Numbered from the stretch's first letter, positions 34,777 to 46,217 are shown. The stretch is 64,000 bases of DNA from Isoetes taiwanensis (GCA_021234155.1 JAJEKV010000091.1:744001-808000), one strand, 5' to 3'. Notes: generated by a model not told the origin, from the letters alone. A program made the numbers and translations.

Positions 34777-35325
34777 ATGGCGCCCAGTAACTTTGAGAGA
34801 TGGTACAATGCTGCAAGCCATATCTATCAGCTTCCTGTAGATCAAGCCTTCTCTGTGTTTGATCACTTGTTTGATCTTCATGCAACCTTGACTAGAACAC
34901 CCTACTACACGGACATTATGTGCCAATATGACCAAGAAGTCCCCGCCTTTGGGAAGTTAGGATCGCCTCCTAGGGGAGGGAATTGGGTTTCTCTTGAGAC
35001 ACTTACCCAAGCCTTAGGTCGAGAGTTGGCAGGATCCAAAGGCAAGAAGCAGCTATGGGATAGGACTAGGACCATGCCCGATTACATGACCTGCAGACAT
35101 AATAGGCATAGGTACCTTTCAGCTCAGACAGCCCTTGCCCTCTTCATGCACTATAAGTCAATCAACAAAGTAGGGGAACCCTCTGTTCAGCCCTTAGACT
35201 TAGCGCCACTTGATACCCGTAGGGCCCAGGATCAAATCCCGAATATAGAGTCCTCGCCCACGAATACTATGGCACGACGTCGGGGGCACCATCTCTACAG
35301 ATCCATGAAGACTACGAGCAGCTAG
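34777..35325 (+). CDS. unknown accessory protein of the chromovirus
   Basis: A 182-codon frame starts with ATG at 34777 (MAPSNFERWYNAASHIYQLP) and contains DQAFSVFDHLFDLHATLTR, NWVSLETLTQALGRELAG and HRYLSAQTALALFMHYKS. It is a globular-looking, helix-rich sequence. I recognise no domain. It is not the zinc-knuckle gag, which follows at 36.9-37.8 kb. Downstream to about 36.35 kb the coding sense seems to continue in other frames (e.g. 35369-35797, 35631-36176), so the true product may be longer and frameshifted. A structural or nucleic-acid-binding role, or a second captured host gene, are both possible. Confidence 0.4.
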   Translation: MAPSNFERWYNAASHIYQLPVDQAFSVFDHLFDLHATLTRTPYYTDIMCQYDQEVPAFGKLGSPPRGGNWVSLETLTQALGRELAGSKGKKQLWDRTRTMPDYMTCRHNRHRYLSAQTALALFMHYKSINKVGEPSVQPLDLAPLDTRRAQDQIPNIESSPTNTMARRRGHHLYRSMKTTSS

Positions 35326-35368
35326 GGGGAGCGAGAACCCTTAATGGGAGAGCGGGGAGGCAACAAGA

Positions 35369-36176
35369 ATGCAGAGGTATGCGTTGAGGCATGACGACGA
35401 CGTGAGAACGACTACCGACCCACCACCAACGGCATCACAGCCTTTGTCACCGATAGTCATCGACGGGGGAGGAGTACATTTTTTAATGACATCCTCAACT
35501 TGTCCCATCGCCAGGAGTGGTCTTCGAATCGACGAGCTCTTGGGCATGATAGCACACCGGGAAGAGCACGCACCTCATCGACTACTCATACCAGAGATTC
35601 CAAGGAGCCGGGCGAGAGACACTCTTATCTTTGGGGAGACAATGTCGGGACATAGCAGCCTATCGCCAGATAAGGGAGATCTATCGACAGCCAGAACCTA
35701 TCATCTCGAGAGGAGGAGTTCCAGCAGAGATACTGAGCACACTCTACAAACCAGGAAAGGGCCCAAGCTCAAGGCACCGCCGAGCCGGGGAGCATGAGGG
35801 AAGGGTCCAAAGAAGATCAACTTGGACAATGCAACCAAAGATGTGGAGGGATCATGAAGACCTGATGGCAGTGGATGCCTACGGTGAAGCAGCTCAGAGG
35901 AAGGGCACTGGATCGCGAGGCGTAGGGAAGGGCACGGCACTTCGCTACTATCTTCCAGCCCTCAGCCAAGGGCAAATGATAGTCTTCCACAAGGAGTTCA
36001 GCCCAAGGGGGGAAGAATCCGTGGCACTTCTCATAGCACTCTCGGGCAAAGACTCGAAGATATCGCCATGCCGATCACATCATTCTTTTCAACAAAAAGG
36101 GCCAAGGCTCCATTGCCTCGACTTTGCGAGAGGGCACCTTAGGGACGCTAACACTTTCGATGGTAGCAAAGAATAA
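35369..36176 (+). pseudogene. frameshifted continuation of the accessory region
   Basis: Overlapping open segments (35369-35797, 35631-36176) have a codon-like composition but no recognisable motif. They probably belong to the preceding frame or to a divergent gag N-terminus, broken by indels. Confidence 0.3.
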
Positions 36177-36539
36177 AGACCGGAACTTCCAGAACCGGAG
36201 ATGGCCCGAGCACTTGAAGGAAGATCGACGAGGAACATCTTGCGCAACCTCGGCAAAGGCCTCCGATTCAGGGATGTCAAGAACTTCTTCAGGCTTTCGG
36301 GGAGGCCACCTGAATAATTGTGAAATTTTCTTAAGTTTTGTGCTAAATGTTTTAGGGTACCCATTATGCTAAGATATATCTACCTTATCATGTAATCCTT
36401 ATGTATTAATGACTATTAACCTGTTTTGTCAATGTAAGGCTTTTGTATGATTTCTTATAACTAAAGATAATTCATTTGCAAGTAAAATTGATCAACATCT
36501 AACCCAAATAAAATGTATTGATGATCAATCCTTGCAAAG

Positions 36540-37650
36540 AAGGAACTCAAGTCGCGGGATCTCAAGACCAAAGACCACCGACCACGCAATTGGGTACCAA
36601 GGAACTTGTTTGGCGTGGAACAAGACGATTTTGAGCAGGATATGTCACCGTGAGGCGATCAACGCAAGGTTGGTGCGGATGAGGAACCAAATGCAACATC
36701 TCATCAACCGGGCGACACCTCTCATGAATGCACGTGAAGATGGTCCTCCACCTCCACCTTGTTTTAGGGTGGTGCCTAAGTCCCTCGCCAGGAAGGGAGG
36801 GCAAACAGTGGGAACGTCAGGGATAGGAGAAGGAAGAGGAGAACCAGGAGTCCATCATCATCTAGCTCCAGCTCATCAGATAGCTCTTCCAGTGAGGATA
36901 GCCGGCTCGACAAATACCGGGCACACCTAAAGCAAGGAAAAGAGCAAGAAAGACAGATGACTATCAGAAAAAGGTGGATAGTGCTATGAGCAATGTATGG
37001 AAGACAAGGAAGCTCGGCCAGTTCTCAGGGAAAGACAGATCAGGCATGGAGGCTGAAGCATGGCTTGATGAAATGGAAGAATTTGGCAACTCATACGGTA
37101 TGAAAGACAAGGACATAGGGAAAGTTGCTACAGCTAACCTTATTGGACCGGCAAGGATCTGGTGGAAGGGATATGCTAAGTCCAACAAGTCGAAGAGGAA
37201 CAATTGCGGGTTTAAGACCTTCAAAGAAGGCTTTCCAGAAGCACTATGTGCCAAAGTCTCACTAGTAGTAGACAGATTCAGCAGCTTTTTTACAGTTGAA
37301 TCGGGGTAGCTTATCGCTGGCTAAGTATACCGAGGAATTTATGAGGCTCAGCTGCATGTTCCGGAGTCTCAGAGAGGCAAGCCGTGGATACTTACATTGA
37401 GGGGTTGAACAGCAATATCAAGAGGCTTGTTAGAGCAATCAACCCGAAGTCAGTTGCACAGGCCGAAGATAAAGCTATAAGTTTGGAAGAGGCACCAGCA
37501 ACTCCAGCAGAGAAATAGTCAACCTTCGTGGGGTAAGAGTTCATTGCAAAGATCGGGGGCAATATCAGGGTAAGCAATCAGCAGCTACACCATCAGGGAG
37601 TCAGCAGCAAGGTAAGGGTCAGAACAAAGCTTTTGGGGACCAGAAGCCAC
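36540..37650 (+). pseudogene. gag (capsid) region, frameshifted
   Basis: The segment at 36974-37309 matches the retrotransposon gag family: LGQFSGKDRSGMEAEAWLDE, then KVATANLIGPARIWWKGYAK. Before it, at 36.84-36.95 kb, a serine-rich then charged stretch lies in another frame. After it, 37385-37515 has 'YIEGLNSNIKRLVRAINPKS' in another frame with a stop. The capsid would package the RNA genome. As sequenced it is broken in at least two places. Confidence 0.7.
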
Positions 37651-37654
37651 GTGA

Positions 37655-38593
37655 ATGCATCGTGGGGCAAGGTTTTGCCGCCTCCTAGACAGTTTTGTCA
37701 AGGAAAAGAGACAGGAATGCATTGAGAAAAAATTATGCTTCAGGTGCTTCCAGCCAGGGCACCGAACACATGATTGTCCATTCGTCATGCAGTCAGCCTT
37801 GGCAGAACTCTTGGATTGGGACTCCCCAACAGAAGTGGACGAGGACGACGACAAGCAGGAGGGAAATGACCCAAAGGGGAATCAGTTGCCCAGGCAGATA
37901 GCAAGGCTTATTTCAGAGTTCAAGGATGTATTTCCGGATGAAATCCGGCAGCTGCCACCTTATAGGGGTGTGGAATGTGAGATCACATTGGCTCCGGATG
38001 CGAAGCCTACCAGTAAGGCGCCATATAGAATGAGTACCCCAGAATTGATTGAGCTCAAGAAACAGCTTCAGGAATTGCTCGAGCTTGGATTTATAAGAGC
38101 AAGTGTGTCTCCTTTCGGAGCACCTATACTCTTTGTGAAGAAGAAAGATGGGAGCTTAAGAATGTGCATAGACTATCGCCAGCTTAATAAGCAGACGATA
38201 AAGAACAAGTATGCATTGCCAAGGGCAGATGATCTAATGGACCAGTTACAAGGAGCAAAGGTATTCTCTAAAATTGATTTGAGGTCAGGATACCATCAAA
38301 TAAGAATAAAAGAAGAGGATATCCATAAGACTGCTTTCAGAACGCGGTATGGTCATTTTGAGTTTACAGTAATGCCCTTTGGACTATCGAATGCTCCAGC
38401 AACGTTTATGCGCCTCATGAACGACATCTTCAGAGACTTCTTGGATGAGTTTGTTATTGTCTTCTTCGACGACATCCTAATCTCTGACAAGTCCCTTGAG
38501 GAGCATTGTCAGCATCTCAGGAAAGTGTTGGAGAAGTTGAGACGTCATCGGTTGTATGGGAAGCTCTCTAAGTGCCACTTTGCAACAGGCTGA
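37655..38593 (+). CDS. gag zinc knuckle fused to reverse transcriptase
   Basis: The CCHC knuckle [14 protein letters not shown] lies at 37736-37777. After only about 40 residues RT begins: [79 protein letters not shown], and the catalytic FFDD at 38462-38473. The frame stops at 38591-38593 within what should be '…CHFATG-VEYLGHVV'. No aspartic-protease motif (D-S/T-G) occurs between knuckle and RT, where the family normally has one. Confidence 0.9.
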   Translation: MHRGARFCRLLDSFVKEKRQECIEKKLCFRCFQPGHRTHDCPFVMQSALAELLDWDSPTEVDEDDDKQEGNDPKGNQLPRQIARLISEFKDVFPDEIRQLPPYRGVECEITLAPDAKPTSKAPYRMSTPELIELKKQLQELLELGFIRASVSPFGAPILFVKKKDGSLRMCIDYRQLNKQTIKNKYALPRADDLMDQLQGAKVFSKIDLRSGYHQIRIKEEDIHKTAFRTRYGHFEFTVMPFGLSNAPATFMRLMNDIFRDFLDEFVIVFFDDILISDKSLEEHCQHLRKVLEKLRRHRLYGKLSKCHFATG

Positions 38594-39058
38594 GTGGAGT
38601 ATTTGGGGCATGTAGTAACATCCGAGGGAATCTCCACGATCCATCTAAGATTGAGGCAATAGTTGATTGGCCAGCTCCAAGGAATGTGGCGTAAGTAAAG
38701 AAGCTTTCTCGGGTTGGCGGGATATTACGTAAAGTTCGCGGAAGGACTTTGCTAAGTGGGCGCCCCCCTCCGGCCGGACCTCACTAAGGCCAAGAAGATT
38801 AAGGATTGGACTAGCCATTGGTTAGAGAAAGTCCAAGCTTCTTTTGAGAAGCTTAAAGAGGCCTTAACAACAGCACCAGTGCTTGTTCTTCCGGATCCGA
38901 GTAAAGATAAGTTGGTAGCAACAGATGCAAGCAAGATAGCAACAGGGGCAGTCTTGATGCAAGAAGGAAGGGTAGTCGCCTACGACTCGAAGAAGATGAA
39001 CGACGCCGAGCAACGCTACCCAACCCATGATTAGGAGCTGCTAGCCATTGTCAGGGCA
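38594..39058 (+). pseudogene. RT connection and RNase H, first part (frameshifts, stop)
   Basis: 38594-38755 carries 'VEYLGHVVTSEGIS', then broken frames. 38756-39034 carries VQASFEKLKEALTTAPVLVL and DKLVATDASKIATGAVLM, the start of RNase H with its catalytic Asp. It ends at an in-frame TAG in 'RYPTHD-ELLAIVRAL'. Confidence 0.8.
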
Positions 39059-40807
39059 TTGAGGATATGGAGGCATTATCTGCTGGGAAGGAAGTTTCAG
39101 TTGGATACTGATCACCAGAGCCTTCAGTATCTTTTCACCCAGCCACTCCTCAACTTAAGGCAAAGGAGGTGGATGGAATTCCTTGAGGAGTATGATTTTG
39201 ATATTATATATAAGCCTGGTAAGCTTAATGTTGTAGCAGATGCCCTCTCCAGGAGACCATTTCAGACAAGGACGCATTGTAATGCGATTTCCACTCTTTC
39301 GAGTGAGTTTGGCAAGAAGATTGAGGAGTCCTTGCCAACAGATGTGGACTTCAAGGAGGTATGGGAAAGTCTTTCCAAGGAAGCCAGAACAGATAAGGAG
39401 CGGGAAGCCTTCAAGCATTATAAGAAGGAAGGCAACCTGTTGTATCACAAGCATAAGTTGTGTGTGCCCGAATCATCAGGGGTAAGGAAGCTAATTCTTC
39501 ATGACACACATAACAGCCCAATAGCAGGGCATGCTGGCTTCATGAAGACCTATTTCAAGATTCGAAGTAGCTACTTCTGGCCAGGAATGAAGAGGCAGAT
39601 AGCTGCATATATTCGGGATTGCCAGTTATGTCAGCAGACCAAAGCGGAGCAACTTCGGATTCCAGGTGCTCTTGAGCCATTGGGGGTGCCAAATGCAAAG
39701 TGGGAGGTCATAAGCATGGATTTCATCACAGGTCTCCCTAGAACTCTTCGAGGCAAGGATGCATTGATGGTTGTCGTAGATAAGTTATCTAAGATGGCAC
39801 ATTTTGTGCCTTGCAAGACTACTGACACCGCATTAGATACTGCCAAGTTATTTGTAAGGGAGATTTTCAGACTCCATGGCATGCCTCGGGAGATAATATC
39901 TGATAGGGATTCCAAGTTTATGAGTGCCTTCTGGCAGGACCTCTTCAGCACCATTCAGACGAAGCTCTCCATGAGCACGGCATATCATCCCCAAACAGAT
40001 GGCCAGACGGAGAGGACGAATCGGATCATTGAAGACATGCTTCGAAGCTATGTGTGGAACAAGCAGTCCAAGTGGGATGAGTACATCCACTTGGTGGAAT
40101 TCGCCTACAACAGTGCCAAGCAGGAGTCATCTCAGATGTCTCCTTTCATGGTAAATTACGGGTACCAGTGCTTAACCCCGGATACCTGGCACAATCCTGT
40201 GTCCAAGGTAGAAGTGTCCCAGCAGATGTTAGGGGATATGCAGCAGCTAGTAGAAGAAGTAAGGGGTTACTTATTGGCAGCAAGAAGTCGGCAGAAGAGT
40301 GTAGCCGACAAGCACAGGACCGTAAGAGAGTTCAAGGTAGGCGATAGCGTTTGGTTGAAGATCAAGGTGAAGCAAGCCAAGCTGCGGATTGGGAGCTGCA
40401 AGAAGCTTGCCCCTAGGTGGGCTGGTCCGTTCAAGATTTTGGAGAGAGTGGGCTCTCAAGCCTACAAGTTGGATCTTCCAGCCCATCTCAAGGTTCACAA
40501 GGTCTTCCACGTAAGTTTATTAAAAAGGCACAATCCTAACCCTGAGGAGGTTTTGGATACTCCAACCTTGTTGGAAATGACGGAGGAGCAAGTAGAAATA
40601 GTGCCTGAATTGCTTCTTGATAAGTCATTCAAGAAGACTAGGAGGTCTCAGTTCCTCCAATATTTGGTTAAGTGGAAGCACTTACCCGTGGAAGATGCGA
40701 CATGGGTATTGAAGCAAGACTTGGAGAAGCAATACCCAGAGTTTATGAAGCAGTTTGATGGGCGAGTCGTCTCCGACTTGGTCGACCCCGACTTGCCAGG
40801 TGGTTAG
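39059..40807 (+). CDS. RNase H end, integrase and chromodomain
   Basis: Domains in order: RNase H end (QLDTDHQSLQYLFTQ, NVVADALSRR), then the integrase zinc finger (H39499 region; CQLC about 39617-39630). The catalytic core follows, with D at 39719 (ISMDFITGLP), D at 39902 (IISDRDSKF) and E at 40010 (DGQTERTN), which gives D,D-35-E. Next is the GPY/F-like region (APRWAGPFKILERVGSQAYKLDL). At about 40640-40760 there is a chromodomain (FLQYLVKWKHLPVEDATWVL). This defines a chromovirus, and chromodomains of this group are thought to steer integration to modified histone H3. The first codons follow the stop at 39034, so it must be read as part of the broken polyprotein. Confidence 0.92.
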   Translation: MRIWRHYLLGRKFQLDTDHQSLQYLFTQPLLNLRQRRWMEFLEEYDFDIIYKPGKLNVVADALSRRPFQTRTHCNAISTLSSEFGKKIEESLPTDVDFKEVWESLSKEARTDKEREAFKHYKKEGNLLYHKHKLCVPESSGVRKLILHDTHNSPIAGHAGFMKTYFKIRSSYFWPGMKRQIAAYIRDCQLCQQTKAEQLRIPGALEPLGVPNAKWEVISMDFITGLPRTLRGKDALMVVVDKLSKMAHFVPCKTTDTALDTAKLFVREIFRLHGMPREIISDRDSKFMSAFWQDLFSTIQTKLSMSTAYHPQTDGQTERTNRIIEDMLRSYVWNKQSKWDEYIHLVEFAYNSAKQESSQMSPFMVNYGYQCLTPDTWHNPVSKVEVSQQMLGDMQQLVEEVRGYLLAARSRQKSVADKHRTVREFKVGDSVWLKIKVKQAKLRIGSCKKLAPRWAGPFKILERVGSQAYKLDLPAHLKVHKVFHVSLLKRHNPNPEEVLDTPTLLEMTEEQVEIVPELLLDKSFKKTRRSQFLQYLVKWKHLPVEDATWVLKQDLEKQYPEFMKQFDGRVVSDLVDPDLPGG

Positions 40808-41653
40808 CTAGTATGTTGTTAGTTAGCCTTAAGCCTGGCGCATGCATTCTAGTTACTAGGGTGCATGTGCCAGAACCTTGGATCGTGTGGGCGATGATGG
40901 GATACGCCTTTAGGGCATTCTCTAGGCCACACGCACCAAGAGGTGCGCATGACTATTAGGGTCATGTGAGTGAGGAATGAGGCATGGTGGGCGATGATGG
41001 GACATCGATCGGATATGCGGGGTACGCACACCTGGCCGTAGGAGGGTCATGGTGAAGGTTAAAGTGATCATGCGCGATGATGGGATCGTGAGACGTTCCC
41101 TAGCTGAAACCCTCGGGGCATGATGCACTGGGGTGTACTCGATCCGGGGGATCGTGTACAAGGTAGCACTCGATCATGGGCAATGATGGAAGCATCTTAA
41201 ATGATCCCTAAGCTCAAATCCGAAAGGGCCATGATCTTGGGCAAGGTATTAGGACAACCTTGAGCCAGTAGTTCGGCTCAAGGAGGTAAGGGGGGTGGTC
41301 CCCTAAAACCACAAATTATTAACTAAACTAACGTAATGTGCTCCTTTTGCAGGCAAGTAGAAGGAGGACTTCAACGAGGAGCGCGTTACGAGAAGATAGG
41401 GGGAGCCATAATTTAGATTATGAACCCTAATAACTCTTATAATAGTATTTTGAATTATTATAAGAAATAACGGTGTTAAGGCTATATAATTTTGTATAAG
41501 TACAAATATAGCCTAAATTTTGACCTTTTAACTAATAAAACTTGATTGCTAAACTAAATTAAAGATTATGACATGTTGTTGTTTTGCAGGCATAAGGTAG
41601 GATCGTCACCTTAGCGCAATGCTGAGGACAGCATTGTCCTAAGGGGGGGAGAA
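40808..41653 (+). other. chromovirus 3' non-coding region with GGGCGATGATGGGA repeats and polypurine tract
   Basis: No gene is seen. The word GGGCGATGATGGGA or close variants occurs at about 40889, 40989, 41073 and 41178. The polypurine tract AAGGGGGGGAGAA at 41641-41653 abuts the 3' LTR. Confidence 0.75.
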
Positions 41654-43189
41654 TGTGACGGTCCAGGGGAATATACGTCATAAATACATTATATTCTCGG
41701 ATCCGTCACTATACAAGTCTATCTTCATAGCCTTGTATACCATAGGTTGTGGCACTAGGGGGCATGGCTAAGTTATTCTCATAACTTAGCCAACCATAGG
41801 TTAAGCCATTATCCACGTGGCCTTAACCTATTGGGGCACCGCCACACAGGACTCACCCGATTGGTGCCACGTGGCATCCTAGGTGGACCTAACTTATATA
41901 GGCATAAACCCTAACCCTAGACCTCTTTCCAGCCCTAGCAAGCAGAGACTCACCTACTGCTCAAAAACCCCGTTTTCAACATCGCTTGTTGTGGCATAGA
42001 CTGGGTGCAGCACCCCAAAGCCAGGTAGACTCGTTCTTGGAGTAGGAGCGGCATCTCGTGAGTCGGAGACCATGGAGGCACACGGATCTGGAGGGAGAGC
42101 TTCAGGAGCAGGTATGTAGGTAGTAGTTGTGATAGCTCATCTGGAATTAGCATTCCAGATGTGCTAGTATCTTGTATCTAGAGTAGAGCCATCCTAGAAC
42201 CCATATTCAACATCTTGAACCCTAATCAAGGAACCCTAAGGGGGGTAGAGACCTAGAGCCATATGTAGTATGCTCCTAGAGTAGATCCCTTTAGTTCCTA
42301 TTAGTTGCGGCCCTGTGCATAGGAGCCCACCCCGTGCTATTGAGGCTATGATATGACTCGGCACCACCATATAACGGGCTAGAGGGAAAGTGGAGGGAGG
42401 ATCCCCTGCCGAAAGTGGGGGCCGGGGGATCCCATAGTGGGCTAGGCTTATGGTCGGTCACTTCGTGTGGGCCAAGCATGGGTCCGACAACTCCCGGGGC
42501 AATGGTGTTGCCCGCCTCTCGAGAGCCGCAAGTGTTGGCTTGGCTCTCGCTTTGGGGGTTCGGTCAGTGCTAATCGGTGTGTCGCCCGATTCTCTAGTCA
42601 CCACGGCACCTCTAGATCCGGGAAGGGGAGATGCAACCCTTTCTGCCTCATCGGACCGGGGAGATGCAACACGAGTAGTCCCCGATGGGTGATGCCATGG
42701 GATTGCGTGATCAGGAAGGCTAGAGTCTTGTCGAGCCTGATCTAGCCCATTTGCAAAGTATGCAATGGGAGGGGCGGATGGAGTGGTCAACCCCAGCCAT
42801 TGTTCTATGCCAGCCCCGCCATTGCCATGACTTCGGTCCGCTCTATCTTGAGGCCTAGCGGCCGGGTCATCCTCCCACGAAGTCCGAGCGGGGTAGGAGC
42901 TCTCATGTTTTATGGTTCGTGATTATCATCTTTGCCTTGGTTTATGTGTGATGCACTACCCTTCGAGGTAGTATTTGTATATGTTGATGCTAGTTCTGAC
43001 GTGATCGCTTCCGCTGTTATAGGAGCCCATAGGGGAAGGGCGCGCAAGACACCTTCGTGTTCCCTTCCCGCACTAAGAGTCACCTCAGAGTGCGGGGTAG
43101 ACGAAGGGCCCATGCGGTTGTTGAGCCGGATGGGGGATTTCCTGCCGAGTGTACGGCCGGGCGCCGTACGTTTAGCAGGGAGCGTCACA
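41654..43189 (+). repeat. 3' LTR
   Basis: 1536 bp. It contains a hairpin ATAGGTTAAG/CTTAACCTAT around a second CACGTG (41814-41819) that is missing from the 5' LTR, and lacks about 110 bp present there. Many single differences between the LTRs are CTG versus CCG. Confidence 0.95.
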
Positions 43190-43940
43190 TGTTGCTCCTC
43201 CATCTCATAGACCATTTAGTTCTTTGCACCAAATATGTGGGCCAACTAATTCATCACCATAGTATAGGTCTTTCCTTGGGCACATCAACCTCTAGCATCT
43301 GACCTGTATAGGTAGATTTACTGTATTCCATAGCCAAATGCACTAGCATCTGATTCATGTAAGTAGACATACAATATTCCACAGCCAAGTGCAGCTATAT
43401 CCGTAAGCCATATGGATAAAATTACTGCAATATTAAACAGTTTCTGTATTTGTTGATTATCCAGCAAAAATGCACAAGAAAACCTTTACATTGTTGTCGC
43501 AATGCTTGAGTTCAAAGTCATGTTGTAGAATATCAAATTGAGCAGCACATGAAGCGTGAATATTTGCTCCTTACTCCAGAGGTATGGAATACTCGTATCT
43601 TTCCAGTAAATAATATAACTTTCTCCTTTCTGGTGTTCTCTCTTTGTATGATATATTCATGTGCTTTGACATCTTTTATACAACCCAGAACAGTCTGGAC
43701 CGCATAGCTGGGGCTGTCAATTTTTATGCTGCTGTATCCTAGGTCAGCACGATCTTTTTTCCATGTTGGTAAAGATAGTGGCATCTGCATGTCTCTCTCC
43801 TGGAATATAATGCAGTTATACACATGTTAAATGTGAATAAACCAAACTTGAATAAACAGTAGTCATAAAACAAATGGGCTAAATATCAAAATTTGGGATA
43901 CAAAATGTCACTGGTAAGACCAATGAACAGAAGTATCTAA

Positions 43941-46217
43941 AAAAACCCGGTCACAGCTAGCCTCAACCTCAGTCAACTAGCAGGAGCATCTACCAAGGTC
44001 AATCCCTATGGTAGTATTATCTGCCCAAACTAAGACCAAAGTCCCTGTTGGCATTTGTACACCCAAATTTATGTATTAAACTCATATGCCTAAACATACA
44101 ACCTCAAGTACATTCAGCCAGCATAATAGACTTTTTCCTTATGCAATACATTTCTTTGTTGCAATAAATTTCCACCATGTTGGTCTTAGAGATATTATGT
44201 ATCTTATTGTATTGTCTACATGATCATAGACATAAATAAAAGCTATTTTAAACCATATTGTTATCATGACCAGCATAAATATCATTTAAATTTCTCATAA
44301 AGCTTCCTGATATCAAATCACAAAAAGAACACTTTTCATTACATTGTAATTCTGTTATTTTGTCATTTCTTTTCCAGCCATATGCAATAGTTTAGGAAAA
44401 CATGTATGAAAAAGCCAAAAGTGCATGTTCACAAATAGATATTTTCTGTTTTTAGAATGCGATTCACGTGTCATATTCCTGCCATAACCAGCAAAATGTA
44501 CATGATCTTGAAGAGCGTTTTTATGTAAAAGTTTTTCAAACCTGTTTAAAGACATACTCTAGACATGAAGTATTCTCATGACTTTATCAATCAGAAGATG
44601 AACTATTAGAAAATGTAATTCATTGACAACTCCCAAAACTCATAGATAAAAATGAAAATGTTCAGCTTATGTATCAGCATCTTTAATTCACATCGATCAA
44701 TATCTTCATATAAAGGGTAGATATTACTTGTTCACTTTGCTGATTCTTACTCAAAACATCGATAGTCCATCCTCAAGCCCTTAATCCAGAAAACAGCAAA
44801 AAAGCAACAAATAGAAGAGAAACCAAGTACCTGTAGCCAATCAGTACACTGTTAGCCTGAAAAGGGTAAGAGTGCAAGGGCCAAAAGGTACAGCTGGTTT
44901 CTCGGTTCTTCACCGGTCACCATTTGTAACCTTTTTGCTCCTTACCAAAATAAAAAGCTCAAGAATAGACTAAACTAGCAGTAAAATTATAGAACTTGTA
45001 TATTTTCAGCATAAAGCAAGCTATATTAAGCAAAATCGCTTGTAAAGAGCCCATATCCTGCCAAAGTATTAAAGCATTTGCAAAAGGTGGTATCTACATT
45101 CATGATTCCCTTCCATCAGAGGCCAGATTTCAAATCAAATCAATTCGTATTGTTATCCCTTTCTTAAAATATTAAAATACCCAAAATCAGACCTCATTGT
45201 ATCTTCTTGTAGAGGGCGTTTTTGCCCATTAGTGTTTCTGCTTTGCATCTCCTCCATGATCTCAGATGATTCTTGAATGGACAAATAATGTATTTTAGAT
45301 CCTCTATCAAATGGCCATCAGAATCTGAACTAACAGAGACTCCATCTGAGTCATATTCATACCCATACATTTTTCAACGCCCTTAGAAGATTTGGTGGGA
45401 AAAGTTACTGACTAGAGTACACATAGTTAAATCTTTGCGATCACTACATGCAAGTGAAGGATTTTGGCTATATCCTGTATACCAGCATATCCGCTACCCT
45501 AAGCTTTAGATTACTGAAGTTAAAACTTGCCTTGTGCTAAAAGCTATTGTCAGTGCAGCCGCCATGTTCATTCCCGAAAACTAGAAGTCTCTTCAGTATC
45601 TTGTGCCAGAACTTTTTGCAGGCTCCATATCCGAATTCAAATCATGCCGAGAAGCCAGATGTATCCATTGGTTAAGGATTACCATCGGTCCCACCCTTAT
45701 TTGGTGGCTTCCTAAACACCATCGTAGATGCCGGATTTAGGGTATTACCATGATGCGGACCACTTTTTTGGTCTGGGAAATGAAAATACTCAATGACCTT
45801 GGTAATTCCCGATTTCGTAATGGACATCCCATGATAATATTATAAAAGCACACTAGCACGTACCTTGGAAGTTGCCAACTCCATGCCACAAGTTTTATCA
45901 CAAGCTTTGTGACAAGTTTTATCACAAGCCTTGTGATGATATAAAATATACACGTTATCATAAAAACAAAAGAACTTTGCTAAACAATGCATGCAAGCCT
46001 TTTTGCTTTCTAAAAGCCAACGTGTCTCACATGCATCCTAAGAAACATGCATGCAAATGCTTTCAACTTTATAAGGATATTTTCCACTTCAAAGCTCTAA
46101 TATCTTTCCAACTTAAATCCTTCAAGCAAAATGTTTTATCTAAGTGCATTAAGGCAAGTGCCATGCTCTACTAGACATTTCCATAATTATGAGAAGATAA
46201 ATATGGATATACATATA
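43941..46217 (-). repeat. array A, unit 5, truncated at the poly(A)
   Basis: A partial copy of 2.28 kb with the unit-3 variants (45904 and 46115). It stops exactly at the A-run that precedes the foldback module in complete units, and array B starts there without a gap. Confidence 0.9.

Larger units (their letters stand above)
30698..43189 (+). mobile_element. Ty3/gypsy chromovirus LTR retrotransposon with accessory genes
   Basis: The element is bounded by TGTTG target duplications (30693-30697 and 43190-43194). It begins TGTGACGG and ends CGTCACA. LTRs are 1608 bp (30698-32305) and 1536 bp (41654-43189). The primer site TGGTATCAGAGC at 32307-32318 matches tRNA-iMet, and the polypurine tract is at 41641-41653. 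Internal order: histone H3-like frame, unknown frame, gag, RT, RNase H, integrase, chromodomain, long non-coding tail. No protease motif was found between the gag zinc knuckle and RT, and several stops and frameshifts are present. It is probably non-autonomous as sequenced. Confidence 0.95.
28101..43940 (-). repeat. array A, unit 4, split by the chromovirus
   Basis: 28101-30697 and 43190-43940 together make one 3.34-kb unit. The 12,492-bp element plus a 5-bp target duplication (TGTTG) interrupts the sequence 'aatgttgttgctcctcc' found intact in the other units. The foldback module is at 30371-30472. Confidence 0.92.

Noticed and set aside
18001-46217. Array A as a CRISPR array or centromeric satellite
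   Set aside because: The 3.35-kb units with internal exon-like frames and SINE-like modules are far too long and complex for CRISPR, and short monomers typical of satellites are absent.
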